Origin: Microbacteriaceae bacterium UBA6152
GTDB lineage: Bacteria; Actinomycetota; Actinomycetes; Actinomycetales; Microbacteriaceae
Reading direction: 5' to 3'
NCBI GenBank assembly: GCA_002423075.1
Contig: DIUS01000043.1
Coordinates: 1,372 to 8,958 of the forward strand
Length of the DNA stretch: 7,587 nt
Part shown: positions 1 to 5,339 of the stretch, one piece after another
How positions within the stretch are numbered: the first letter of the stretch is position 1
How the letters are laid out: the number at the start of each line of letters is the position of its first letter
Made by a program: the position numbers and the translations under genes
Notes under the pieces: model-generated
Told to the model about the DNA's origin: nothing
Seen by the model: only the letters and a program-made list of their open reading frames with translations
The model's database searches: none

Positions 1-95
1 GTCACGAGTCCGTAGCCCCAGGCGTGACGCGTGGCGCGCTCGGAGTCGGTGGCGGCGGGGGTGTCGTGGGCGGACGGGGCGGCGGGGCTCGACAT
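1..95 (-). CDS. dapD: DapD, tetrahydrodipicolinate N-succinyltransferase, N-terminal fragment
   Basis: Reading the minus strand from the ATG at 95-93 gives 31 codons before the window edge. They form a flexible Ala/Pro/Ser/Thr-rich N-terminus (about 22 residues) and then RHAWGYGLV. The AWGYGL or AWGHGL signature near the N-terminus is typical of actinobacterial DapD, as I recall it. The enzyme transfers succinyl from succinyl-CoA to tetrahydrodipicolinate in the cytosol, in the succinylase branch of lysine and meso-diaminopimelate synthesis. The divergent dapE supports the call, because this head-to-head pair is common in actinobacteria. The start is favoured because a TAGCCT hexamer lies exactly six bases upstream of the ATG, which suggests a leaderless mRNA. 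A GGAG is present but only two bases from the ATG, too close to act as a ribosome site. The catalytic hexapeptide-repeat domain lies outside the window, so the assignment rests on the N-terminal signature and context. Confidence 0.82.
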   Translation of the reverse strand, partial: MSSPAAPSAHDTPAATDSERATRHAWGYGLV

Positions 96-101
96 GACTC
101 C

Positions 102-130
102 AGGCTACCGGCGCGATCGCGCGCTCGTTC
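102..130 (-). promoter_or_regulatory. Putative dapD promoter (leaderless)
   Basis: On the minus strand a TAGCCT (107-102) fits the actinobacterial -10 pattern TANNNT. It is followed by exactly six bases and then the dapD ATG at 95, so transcription would begin at or next to the start codon. With a 17-bp spacer the -35 position is GAACGA (130-125), a poor match to TTGACA. This GAACGA is part of a 10-bp element that recurs in inverted orientation at 197-206 in front of dapE. Confidence 0.5.
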
Positions 131-196
131 GAGCCGGCCGGCCGCGCGACACGCCGACGCCCCGCCGCGGCACGCTGCGTTCCACAGCGGCGAACC

Positions 197-234
197 CGAA
201 CGAGCGAACGTGCACGGCCGATTACGCTGGTGGG
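197..234 (+). promoter_or_regulatory. Putative dapE promoter (leaderless) with upstream CGAAC repeats
   Basis: TACGCT (223-228) fits TANNNT and ends six bases before the dapE ATG at 235. The GGTGGG directly abutting the ATG is too close to be a Shine-Dalgarno, so a leaderless transcript is the best reading. No good TTGACA-like -35 is visible. Instead CGAAC occurs three times (191-195, 197-201, 205-209), and the 10-mer at 197-206 is the inverted copy of one at 122-131 on the dapD side. Confidence 0.45.
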
Positions 235-1335
235 ATGAACGTGACGCCGACCCTGCCGCTCGACGAGGGCGTCGTGTCGCTCACGGCGAGAATCGTCGAC
301 ATCGCGAGCGTCAGTGGCGATGAGCGGATGCTCGCCGACGCCATCGAGCGCGCGCTGAGCATCCACGCCCCGCACCTCGAGGTGCTGCGCGACGGCGACG
401 CGATCGTGGCGCGCACGCACCTCGGCCGCGCGCAGCGGGTCATCGTCGCGGGCCACATCGACACCGTGCCGACAAACAACAACCTGCCGAGCCGCTTCGA
501 GGGCGACGCCACGACCGGCACCCTCTGGGGCCGCGGCACCGTCGACATGAAGGGCGGCTGCGCCGTCATGCTCGCCCTCGCGGTTACGCTCGAGGCGCCT
601 GTCTACGACGTGACGTACATCTGGTACGACCACGAAGAGGTCGAGGCAAACCTCAACGGTCTCGGTCGGCTCGCCCGCACGCGTCCTGAGCTGCTCGCCG
701 CTGACTTCGCGATTCTGGGCGAGCCGAGCAACGCGGGCATCGAGGGCGGCTGCAACGGCACGCTGCGCGTCGAGCTGCAGGCTGCGGGTCGTCGAGCCCA
801 CTCGGCGCGCGCATGGATGGGCGTCAACGCGATCCACGCTCTCGCCCCGGCGCTAGAGCTTCTTGCGCGCTTCGAGCCCGACACGATCGAGGTCGACGGT
901 CTCGCCTACCGCGAGGGACTCAACGCCGTGGGCGTGCGCGGGGGAGTCGCGGGCAACGTGATTCCCGACGAGGCCGTGCTCACGGTCAACTACCGTTTCG
1001 CGCCCGACAAATCCGTCGCCGAGGCCGAGCAGCGGCTGCGCGACCTGTTCGGCTCTGTCGCCCCCGAGCTCACGCTGACGGTCACCGATGCGAGCGGCGG
1101 GGCGCGCCCGGGGCTGGATGCTGCGCTCGCGCAGCACTTCGCCGCCGCGGTCGGCTCGGCGCCTGCTCCGAAGTACGGCTGGACCGACGTTGCTCGATTC
1201 TCCGAGCTCGGCATCCCGGCCGTCAACTACGGGCCCGGAGACCCCTCGCTCGCTCACACCGACGACGAGCGGGTGCCGGTCGAGCAGATTCTCGCGTGCG
1301 AGCGGGGCCTGCGCGCCTGGCTCAGTGGCGCATGA
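235..1335 (+). CDS. dapE: DapE, succinyl-diaminopimelate desuccinylase
   Basis: This 366-aa cytosolic M20-family metallohydrolase removes succinate from N-succinyl-LL-2,6-diaminopimelate. That step leads to meso-diaminopimelate for peptidoglycan and to lysine. The M20 signatures are present in order: GHIDTVP at 73-79 (metal ligand H74, D76), GTVDMKGG at 101-108 (bridging D104), the DHEEVE block at 132-137 (catalytic E134, ligand E135), GEPS at 162-165 (ligand E163), and a C-terminal AHTDDE with ligand H341. The GCNG and HSARAWMGVNAI stretch (residues 172-200) belongs to the lid/dimerisation domain seen in actinobacterial DapE. An open frame continues upstream to base 31 but overlaps dapD and lacks family sequence, so I start at 235, where the TANNNT-N6-ATG geometry also points. 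The PIG-V-like gene follows after 21 bases in the same direction and is probably co-transcribed. All expected catalytic residues are intact. Confidence 0.95.
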   Translation: MNVTPTLPLDEGVVSLTARIVDIASVSGDERMLADAIERALSIHAPHLEVLRDGDAIVARTHLGRAQRVIVAGHIDTVPTNNNLPSRFEGDATTGTLWGRGTVDMKGGCAVMLALAVTLEAPVYDVTYIWYDHEEVEANLNGLGRLARTRPELLAADFAILGEPSNAGIEGGCNGTLRVELQAAGRRAHSARAWMGVNAIHALAPALELLARFEPDTIEVDGLAYREGLNAVGVRGGVAGNVIPDEAVLTVNYRFAPDKSVAEAEQRLRDLFGSVAPELTLTVTDASGGARPGLDAALAQHFAAAVGSAPAPKYGWTDVARFSELGIPAVNYGPGDPSLAHTDDERVPVEQILACERGLRAWLSGA

Positions 1336-1356
1336 GGGGGCGTGGTGAGCGCGTGA

Positions 1357-2715
1357 ATGCGTCATGAGCGCTGGGGTGAGCAGCTGGTGAGTCGGTCGCC
1401 CGCTTCGGCTGGTGATGCTCGCGCGTCGGCCGTCGAGTCGCGCGTCGCGCCCGCCGCTTCAGCGATCGCGACGGCCCCGCCCGTCGGCCTGCGGGCAGAG
1501 GCCGCCGACCTGCTGCGCCGCACCCCCTGGTGGCTCACCGTGCTCACCATCTGGGCCGCCTCGCGCGCCGTCACGACAGCGATCATGCTCTCGTTCGCGA
1601 GCCGGCAGCAGGCCAACGCCTGGACCGACGCGAGCCCCGGCTACCTCGACTTCGCCCGCCTCTGGGACGGGCACTGGTACTACATCATCGCCGCAGTGGG
1701 ATACCCCGACGAGATTCCTCGTGACGACGAGGGCCGCGCGGGCGAGAACGCCTGGGCCTTCATGCCCGTCTACCCCGGCCTCGTGCGCATCGGCATGACG
1801 CTGATCGGCGACTTCTCGGCGCAGGGATTCGCGCTGGTCGCCGTGACGATCTCGCTGCTGTCGAGCGCAGCGGCCGCGGTGCTGTTCTTCGTGCTCATGC
1901 GGCGCTGGCTCACGCACGGCACAGCACTGCTGGCCACGGCGCTGTTCTGCACCATGCCGCTCTCTCCCGTGCTGCAAGTGGCCTACGCCGAAGCGCTGCA
2001 CCTCGCGCTGCTGCTCGGCGCGCTGATTCTCGTGCTCGACCGGCACTGGCGTCTGCTCGCCGTCGTCGTCACCGTCATGGCGCTCTCCCGCCCGAGCGGT
2101 CTTGCTTTCGCGTTCTTGCTCGCCCTCGTCTTCATCTGGCGGTGGATGCGCCGAGACCGCGAACCCTTCACCCTGCGAGAGCGGGTTCACCTCGGGCTGA
2201 CGGCCGTCATCGCCGGGCTCGCTGGGCTCGCCTGGCCGGGCATCGTCGCACTCAGTACGGGTGATCTGCTCGGCTACACCGACACCGAGTTGGCCTGGCG
2301 CCGGCCGTACATCGGCGACGTGCATCTCGTGCCGTTCACCCCGTGGGTGCAGGGCGCGCAGTGGTGGCTCGGCGAGGTGCTCGGTGTGATCATCCTGATC
2401 ATCGTGCTTCTGCTCGCGGCGACCGCGTTCGCGCTGCCCGCCATGCGCCGAATGCCGGTCGAACTGCGGTTGTGGATCGTCGCGTATTCGCTCTACCTGC
2501 TCGCGGTGTTCTTTCCGCAGTCGAGCACGTTCCGGCTGCTGCTGCCGATCGTGCCGGTGCTCGGTGCCGTGGCCGCGGGCATCGTCGCCGTCGGCCGGGG
2601 GCCCGTGGGGCGGGTCGTGCTGGCCATCGTGGCGATCGCGCTCGGCATCGTCGGGCAGGTCGGATGGGTGCACATCGCGTGGTGGGTCGACGGCTACGAC
2701 TGGACTCCGCCGTGA
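1357..2715 (+). CDS. PIG-V-like polytopic membrane glycosyltransferase (GT-C fold)
   Basis: This 452-aa integral membrane protein starts with about 55 Ala/Arg-rich, probably cytosolic residues. About ten hydrophobic segments follow, near 58-80, 155-181, 187-203, 208-228, 231-262, 278-300, 338-362, 370-388, 395-413 and 417-440. The first loop holds LWDGHWYYIIAAVGY (102-116), with the acidic residue D104 where GT-C enzymes carry catalytic acids, followed by AFMPVYPGLVR (134-144). YAEALHLALLL (210-220), SRPSG (244-248) and SSTFRLLLP (389-397) complete a pattern like the PIG-V mannosyltransferase family. Such enzymes use polyprenyl-phosphate sugars and act on the outer face of the membrane. The acceptor cannot be inferred. 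The start is uncertain: ATG 1357 has GGTGAG seven bases upstream, but GTG 1387 (residue 11) also has a GGTGAG-type site. The 21-base gap after dapE suggests an operon, with no functional link visible. A general DUF2029/GT87-like transporter-type annotation is the alternative. Confidence 0.75.
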   Translation: MRHERWGEQLVSRSPASAGDARASAVESRVAPAASAIATAPPVGLRAEAADLLRRTPWWLTVLTIWAASRAVTTAIMLSFASRQQANAWTDASPGYLDFARLWDGHWYYIIAAVGYPDEIPRDDEGRAGENAWAFMPVYPGLVRIGMTLIGDFSAQGFALVAVTISLLSSAAAAVLFFVLMRRWLTHGTALLATALFCTMPLSPVLQVAYAEALHLALLLGALILVLDRHWRLLAVVVTVMALSRPSGLAFAFLLALVFIWRWMRRDREPFTLRERVHLGLTAVIAGLAGLAWPGIVALSTGDLLGYTDTELAWRRPYIGDVHLVPFTPWVQGAQWWLGEVLGVIILIIVLLLAATAFALPAMRRMPVELRLWIVAYSLYLLAVFFPQSSTFRLLLPIVPVLGAVAAGIVAVGRGPVGRVVLAIVAIALGIVGQVGWVHIAWWVDGYDWTPP

Positions 2716-2735
2716 GTGCACGCCGTGAGCGCGCA

Positions 2736-2751
2736 CGCCGCCATCGCGGCG
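2736..2751 (+). terminator. Weak hairpin after the glycosyltransferase gene
   Basis: CGCCGC (2736-2741), loop CATC, GCGGCG (2746-2751) form a perfect six-base stem 20 bases beyond the glycosyltransferase stop. No T-run follows, so it is at best a weak or factor-assisted terminator. It is the only hairpin I see before the next promoter. Confidence 0.25.
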
Positions 2752-2797
2752 AGGTGATCGCGCGACCTCACACCGAAGTGAACAGTAGCCCCTCGAT

Positions 2798-2826
2798 TTA
2801 GCGGGAGCGCTTCCATACGAGATAAT
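2798..2826 (+). promoter_or_regulatory. Promoter of the DUF3117 gene
   Basis: GATAAT (2821-2826) matches the TATAAT consensus at five of six positions, making it the best -10 in the window. With a 17-bp spacer the -35 is TTAGCG (2798-2803), a three-of-six match. Transcription would start near 2833 and leave a leader of about 26 bases. That leader contains the Shine-Dalgarno AAGGGGAG (2846-2853), five bases before the ATG. A LacI-family-like operator fills much of the spacer. Confidence 0.6.
2802..2815. promoter_or_regulatory. Candidate LacI-family operator
   Basis: CGGGAGCGCTTCCA is a near-perfect dyad around a central CG. It matches 12 of 14 bases of TGGGAGCGCTCCCA, the operator described for the cellobiose repressor CebR of Streptomyces. 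It lies between the putative -35 and -10 of the DUF3117 promoter, where bound repressor would block RNA polymerase. No LacI-type gene lies in the window, so the regulator would be encoded elsewhere. Confidence 0.45.
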
Positions 2827-2858
2827 GGAGGAGAGCTTTCATCGAAAGGGGAGATCAC

Positions 2859-3026
2859 ATGGCGGCCATGAAGCCCAGGACCGGCGACGGACCGATGGAG
2901 GCCGTCAAGGAGGGTCGCCTGATCATCGTGCGTGTGCCTCTCGAAGGCGGCGGACGCCTCGTGGTGTCGGTCAACGACGACGAAGCGAAAGAGTTGCACG
3001 ACGCCCTTGCTGCGGCGATCGCGTAG
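2859..3026 (+). CDS. DUF3117 family small protein (Rv1211-like)
   Basis: This 55-aa protein begins MAAMKPRTGDGPMEAVKEGR and continues through IIVRVPLEGGGRLVVSVN (22-39) to a short C-terminal helix, DDEAKELHDALAAAIA. That layout and the MAAMKPRTGDGP opening identify DUF3117, a small cytosolic family widespread in actinobacteria. Predicted structure is a small beta-sheet plus one helix, with no signal peptide or membrane segment. The M. tuberculosis homologue Rv1211 has been reported as calmodulin-like, but I see no canonical EF-hand loop here, so I assign no biochemical function. The start is secure: a strong AAGGGGAG lies five bases before the ATG, and the first residues are family-conserved. 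It has its own promoter with a possible LacI-type operator and converges with the methyltransferase gene, only 11 bases separating the two stop codons. Confidence 0.93.
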   Translation: MAAMKPRTGDGPMEAVKEGRLIIVRVPLEGGGRLVVSVNDDEAKELHDALAAAIA

Positions 3027-3037
3027 CGCCAGCCTGT

Positions 3038-3670
3038 TCAGCTGCGGCGAGTCACGAGCTGCAGCAACCCGTCGCCGACCGGTGACAGTGCTACGTGCAC
3101 GGCCGGTGACGCTTCGAGTTCGGCGATGAGGTCTCGCAGCTGCGTCGTCGTCGACTCGCGACGTGCGGGGTCAGAGACCGTGTCGCGCCAGAGGGCGTGA
3201 GCGATGAGTACCGCACCCCCCGGTCGCACGAGGCGCAGCGCGTGCTCGACGTAGTCGAGCAGTGAACTCGCATCGGCGTCGATGAGCACGACGTCGTAGC
3301 TGCCCTCGTTCATGCGCGGTAGAACGTCGATGGCTTTGCCGGTGATGAGACGCACGCGCGACGCGGGGTGCCCGGCGTCGGTGAAGTGACGGCGCGCGAC
3401 CTCGTGGTGGTCGGCTTCGACGTCGATCGACGTGAGGTGAGCATCCGGAGCCCCGGTCAGCAACCACAGGCCGGAGACGCCGATGCCGGTGCCCACCTCG
3501 ATGATCGAGTCGGCGTTCGCGGCGGCGGCGATCACCGCGATTTGCGCGCCCGTCGCAGGGCTGATGGAGTCGATGCCGAGCTCGAGCGACTGCGCGCGTG
3601 CGGCGGCGATCACCTCGGGTTCGAGGGTCGACTGCTCGACGTACTTCCACGACAGGTCTTTGCTGGCCAC
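3038..3670 (-). CDS. SAM-dependent O-methyltransferase, family 3 (Rv1220c-like)
   Basis: This 210-aa cytosolic class I methyltransferase has a Rossmann fold. Motif I is IIEVGTGIGVSG (56-67), an acidic ribose-binding residue ends strand 2 (SIDVE, D83), VVLIDAD is at 127-133, and RPGGAVLIAHAL follows at 149-160. The layout matches the catechol-type O-methyltransferase family 3. That family usually binds a divalent metal through the Asp of the DAD motif plus an Asp-Asn pair after GG(x)4. Here that pair reads Ala-His (157-158), so metal-dependent catechol chemistry is doubtful and the substrate is unknown. I choose GTG 3670 because GAGGAG (3680-3675) lies four bases upstream. A GTG at 3682 would add four residues but overlaps that ribosome site. 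It is divergent from tatB across 64 bases and convergent with the DUF3117 gene. The order DUF3117, methyltransferase, tatB recalls Rv1211, Rv1220c and Rv1224. Confidence 0.88.
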   Translation of the reverse strand: MASKDLSWKYVEQSTLEPEVIAAARAQSLELGIDSISPATGAQIAVIAAAANADSIIEVGTGIGVSGLWLLTGAPDAHLTSIDVEADHHEVARRHFTDAGHPASRVRLITGKAIDVLPRMNEGSYDVVLIDADASSLLDYVEHALRLVRPGGAVLIAHALWRDTVSDPARRESTTTQLRDLIAELEASPAVHVALSPVGDGLLQLVTRRS

Positions 3671-3691
3671 GGTGCTCCTCACTGCGAGCCC

Positions 3692-3697
3692 AGCCTA
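3692..3697 (-). promoter_or_regulatory. Putative -10 element of the O-methyltransferase gene
   Basis: TAGGCT on the minus strand fits TANNNT and would start transcription near 3685. That gives a leader of about 15 bases containing the GAGGAG ribosome site. No convincing -35 is seen. It sits back to back with the tatB -10 at 3723-3728. Confidence 0.35.
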
Positions 3698-3722
3698 GGG
3701 CGAAGAACTCAGCAGACCCGGC

Positions 3723-3734
3723 TATTCTCTAGGG
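3723..3734 (+). promoter_or_regulatory. Putative tatB -10 element (leaderless)
   Basis: TATTCT (3723-3728) is followed by exactly six bases and then the GTG start at 3735. The AGGG touching the GTG cannot serve as a Shine-Dalgarno at that distance. This is the same geometry as dapD, dapE and the LysR gene. The -35 position is not consensus-like. Confidence 0.5.
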
Positions 3735-4106
3735 GTGTCCTGGGGCCTGACGTTCGAGAAGCTGCTGCTCATCGGGCTGATCGCGGTCATTCTCATCGGC
3801 CCTGATCGCCTGCCGGGCTATGCGGCGCAGTTCGGGCGGCTCATCCGGTCGTTGCGCGACATGGCGAACGGGGCGAAGACCCGCATGCGCGAAGAGATGG
3901 GTCCTGACTACGACGACGTCGACTGGAAGAAGCTCGACCCGCGCCAGTACGACCCGCGTCGCATCATTCGCGAGGCGCTCGTCGATGAACCAATAGCTGC
4001 TACCGCCGCGACGACCGCCGCCGCGCCGCGCGAGTCCGCGTATGCGCAGCGACAGAGGTTGATCCGCGAGGGTCGACCGGCGCCGTTCGACTCCGAGGCG
4101 ACCTAA
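3735..4106 (+). CDS. tatB: TatB, Sec-independent (twin-arginine) translocase subunit
   Basis: This 123-aa protein has the TatA/TatB architecture. A very short periplasmic N-terminus leads into one membrane helix (about residues 5-21). The hinge GPDRLP (22-27) precedes an amphipathic helix (28-55, rich in Arg and Lys on one face), and a hydrophilic tail runs to the end. An early Glu (E8) in the membrane helix is typical of TatB. TatB forms the receptor complex with TatC for folded proteins bearing twin-arginine signal peptides. The tail includes DYDDVDWKKLDPRQYDP (58-74), the longer C-terminal region expected of TatB over TatA. Position downstream of the Rv1220c-like gene matches Rv1224 (tatB) in M. 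tuberculosis. The GTG start is supported by the TANNNT-N6 arrangement and by the family N-terminus. TatA remains a possible alternative, and no tatC lies nearby. Confidence 0.85.
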   Translation: MSWGLTFEKLLLIGLIAVILIGPDRLPGYAAQFGRLIRSLRDMANGAKTRMREEMGPDYDDVDWKKLDPRQYDPRRIIREALVDEPIAATAATTAAAPRESAYAQRQRLIREGRPAPFDSEAT

Positions 4107-4164
4107 GCACTGCCCCGACGGGTGTCCGCGTGACGCGCGCGCAGCACCTCTCCACACGGCATGA

Positions 4165-4309
4165 GGTCGTGCTGGTCTACCGCTGGCCGACGGTGCTGCG
4201 CGTCTGCGTGAGCTTCGCGGTCGTGCTGGTCTACCGCTCGCCGACGGTGCTGCGCGTCTGCGTGAGCTTCGCGGTCGTGCTGGTCTACCGCTCGCCAACG
4301 GTGCGGTAG
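4165..4309. repeat. 54-bp tandem repeat, two full copies and one partial
   Basis: Two full copies lie at 4165-4218 and 4219-4272, and a partial third from 4273 to about 4304. The full copies differ at one base (G4185 against C4239). The third is similar for about 32 bases and then diverges. The third copy is the 3' end of the LysR gene. On the minus strand every copy encodes TVGER or TVGQR followed by TAG, with stops at 4287-4285, 4233-4231 and 4179-4177, all in one frame because 54 is a multiple of three. This suggests that the gene's end and its 3' flank were duplicated twice by slippage. The remaining sequence from 4107 to 4164 shows no gene or strong terminator. Confidence 0.92.
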
Positions 4310-5211
4310 CCCTGCACGACACGATCGGCCTCGTGCTGCAGAAGTTCGACGACGCGCCGCACACTGGGGCGCTCGGCGCGGTCGGCTCGCATAAGTGCCG
4401 AGATCTGCCGCTCGGCGGTCAGCCCGCTGATCGGCCGAGTCACGATGCCGTTGCCGTGGCTGCGCGTCGTGAAGCGCGGCAGAATGGCGATGCCGACCCC
4501 GGCGGCGACGAGGCGCTCGACAATGATGTTGTCCATGATGCGCTGCACGATGCGCGGTTCGCGGCCCACTGTCGCCCCGAGTCGTTCGAGCACGCGGTCG
4601 TAGGGGTAGCCGACGGGGGCGCCGATCCAGTCTTCGTCGACGAGGTCGTCGCCGCGCACGACCTTCTTCTCGACCAGCGGGTGCCCGACCGGCAGCGCGA
4701 CGTCGAAGGGCTCCGTCATGAGCGGCACGCAGCGCAGGCCGCGCTCGTTCCAGTGCGCCGGTATGCCCTGCGAGTCGGCGACGACGATGTCGTGGTCGGC
4801 GGTCAGCTGCGCGAAGTCGGGCAGCGGCAGGTCGTGGTCGGTGAGCACGATCTCGAGTCCGGGCTCAACGGCGAGAGCGCGCAGGGCACCGGGTAGCAGC
4901 ATCTGCCCCGCGGTCGGGAACACGCTCACCGATACCGACCCACGCGGGCTCTGCTTGAACTCGTGCCACAGGGCTTCGGCTGACTCGATCGCGACGGCGA
5001 TCTCGCGTGCGGTCTCAGCGAGGGCGAGCCCGGCGCCGGTGAGCACGAGGCCGCGGCCGTGGCGCTCGGTGAGCGGTACGCCGGCTTCGGTTTCGAGCAC
5101 CTTCAACTGCTGCGAGACGGCGGATGCTGTGCGGTGAGTCGCCCGGGCGACTGCCGTGATGCTGCCGCGGTCGGCGAGTTCTCGCAGTAGTTCGAGTCGG
5201 CGCACATCCAT
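4285..5211 (-). CDS. LysR-family transcriptional regulator
   Basis: This 308-aa DNA-binding protein has the LysR layout and usual family length. The winged helix-turn-helix spans residues 1-60, with recognition helix ASAVSQQLKVLE at 29-40 and wing residues around 44-58. A linker helix follows (about 60-88), then a periplasmic-binding-protein-like effector domain (about 90-300) beginning GSVSVSVFPTAG. The DLVDEDWIGAP and GVGIAILPRF segments are typical of the effector domain's second half. The ligand cannot be deduced. The ATG start at 5211 opens directly on the helix-turn-helix, and TAGTAT lies exactly six bases upstream, suggesting a leaderless transcript. The gene diverges from a 36-aa membrane protein across 128 bases holding a dyad, the usual arrangement for a LysR regulator and its target. 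Its last codons are copied in a downstream tandem repeat. From memory, this gene is not in the corresponding M. tuberculosis segment, so it may be a lineage-specific insertion. Confidence 0.93.
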   Translation of the reverse strand: MDVRRLELLRELADRGSITAVARATHRTASAVSQQLKVLETEAGVPLTERHGRGLVLTGAGLALAETAREIAVAIESAEALWHEFKQSPRGSVSVSVFPTAGQMLLPGALRALAVEPGLEIVLTDHDLPLPDFAQLTADHDIVVADSQGIPAHWNERGLRCVPLMTEPFDVALPVGHPLVEKKVVRGDDLVDEDWIGAPVGYPYDRVLERLGATVGREPRIVQRIMDNIIVERLVAAGVGIAILPRFTTRSHGNGIVTRPISGLTAERQISALMRADRAERPSVRRVVELLQHEADRVVQGYRTVGER

Positions 5212-5217
5212 GGTGTG

Positions 5218-5248
5218 ATACTAAAGCAAAACTGAACAGTAACTTCAG
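5218..5248 (-). promoter_or_regulatory. LysR gene promoter with overlapping dyad
   Basis: TAGTAT on the minus strand (5223-5218) lies six bases before the LysR ATG at 5211. Just upstream, at 5232-5248, CTGAA-N7-TTCAG is a perfect 5-bp inverted repeat covering the -35 position. The region is clearly AT-richer than its surroundings. The dyad is a plausible autoregulatory LysR site, although the arms are spaced as T-N13-A rather than the textbook T-N11-A. Confidence 0.45.
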
Positions 5249-5301
5249 AAAGACTCGATTGTGCTACAACGTTGGAGGCGGTGGAATTGCCCTAGTCGTT
5301 C

Positions 5302-5315
5302 CGCGTGTTCACGCG
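5302..5315. promoter_or_regulatory. 14-bp perfect palindrome in the microprotein leader
   Basis: CGCGTG-TT-CACGCG is fully symmetrical. As RNA it can form a five-base stem with a GUUC loop, ending ten bases before the AAGGAG ribosome site of the 36-aa gene. It could be a protein-binding operator or an RNA hairpin affecting translation. No more can be said from sequence. Confidence 0.35.
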
Positions 5316-5339
5316 TCGCTCGTCAAGGAGAACCTCGTC

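Noticed and set aside
122..209. LexA (SOS) box in the dapD-dapE region
   Set aside because: Only half-sites (CGAAC, GTTCG) occur. No TCGAAC-N4-GTTCGA arrangement with correct spacing is present.
31..234. N-terminal extension of dapE by 68 residues
   Set aside because: It overlaps the dapD 5' end and both promoter elements, encodes low-complexity Arg/Thr/Pro sequence with no family match, and the ATG at 235 begins at the usual DapE N-terminus.
1459..2736. Long minus-strand open frame (425 aa) antisense to the glycosyltransferase
   Set aside because: The product is an unbroken run of charged, His/Arg/Asp/Glu-rich residues with no fold-like pattern. The plus strand has clear membrane helices and family motifs, and the antisense frame is open because of high-GC codon bias.
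3011..3080. Terminator between the convergent DUF3117 and methyltransferase genes
   Set aside because: Only 4-5 bp stems with long loops can be drawn, and they lie within coding sequence without T-runs.
4165..4309. CRISPR array
   Set aside because: The 54-bp units are contiguous with no variable spacers, and no cas genes are nearby.
3729..4364. Minus-strand open frame with 18-residue repeats over the tandem array
   Set aside because: The repeats follow from the 54-bp DNA period. The frame overlaps tatB and the LysR 3' end and has no other protein-like feature.
2779..5241. Shared 9-mer TGAACAGTA upstream of DUF3117 (2779-2787) and LysR (5233-5241)
   Set aside because: Many 9-base matches are expected by chance in a window this size, and the dyad around the second copy is not present around the first.
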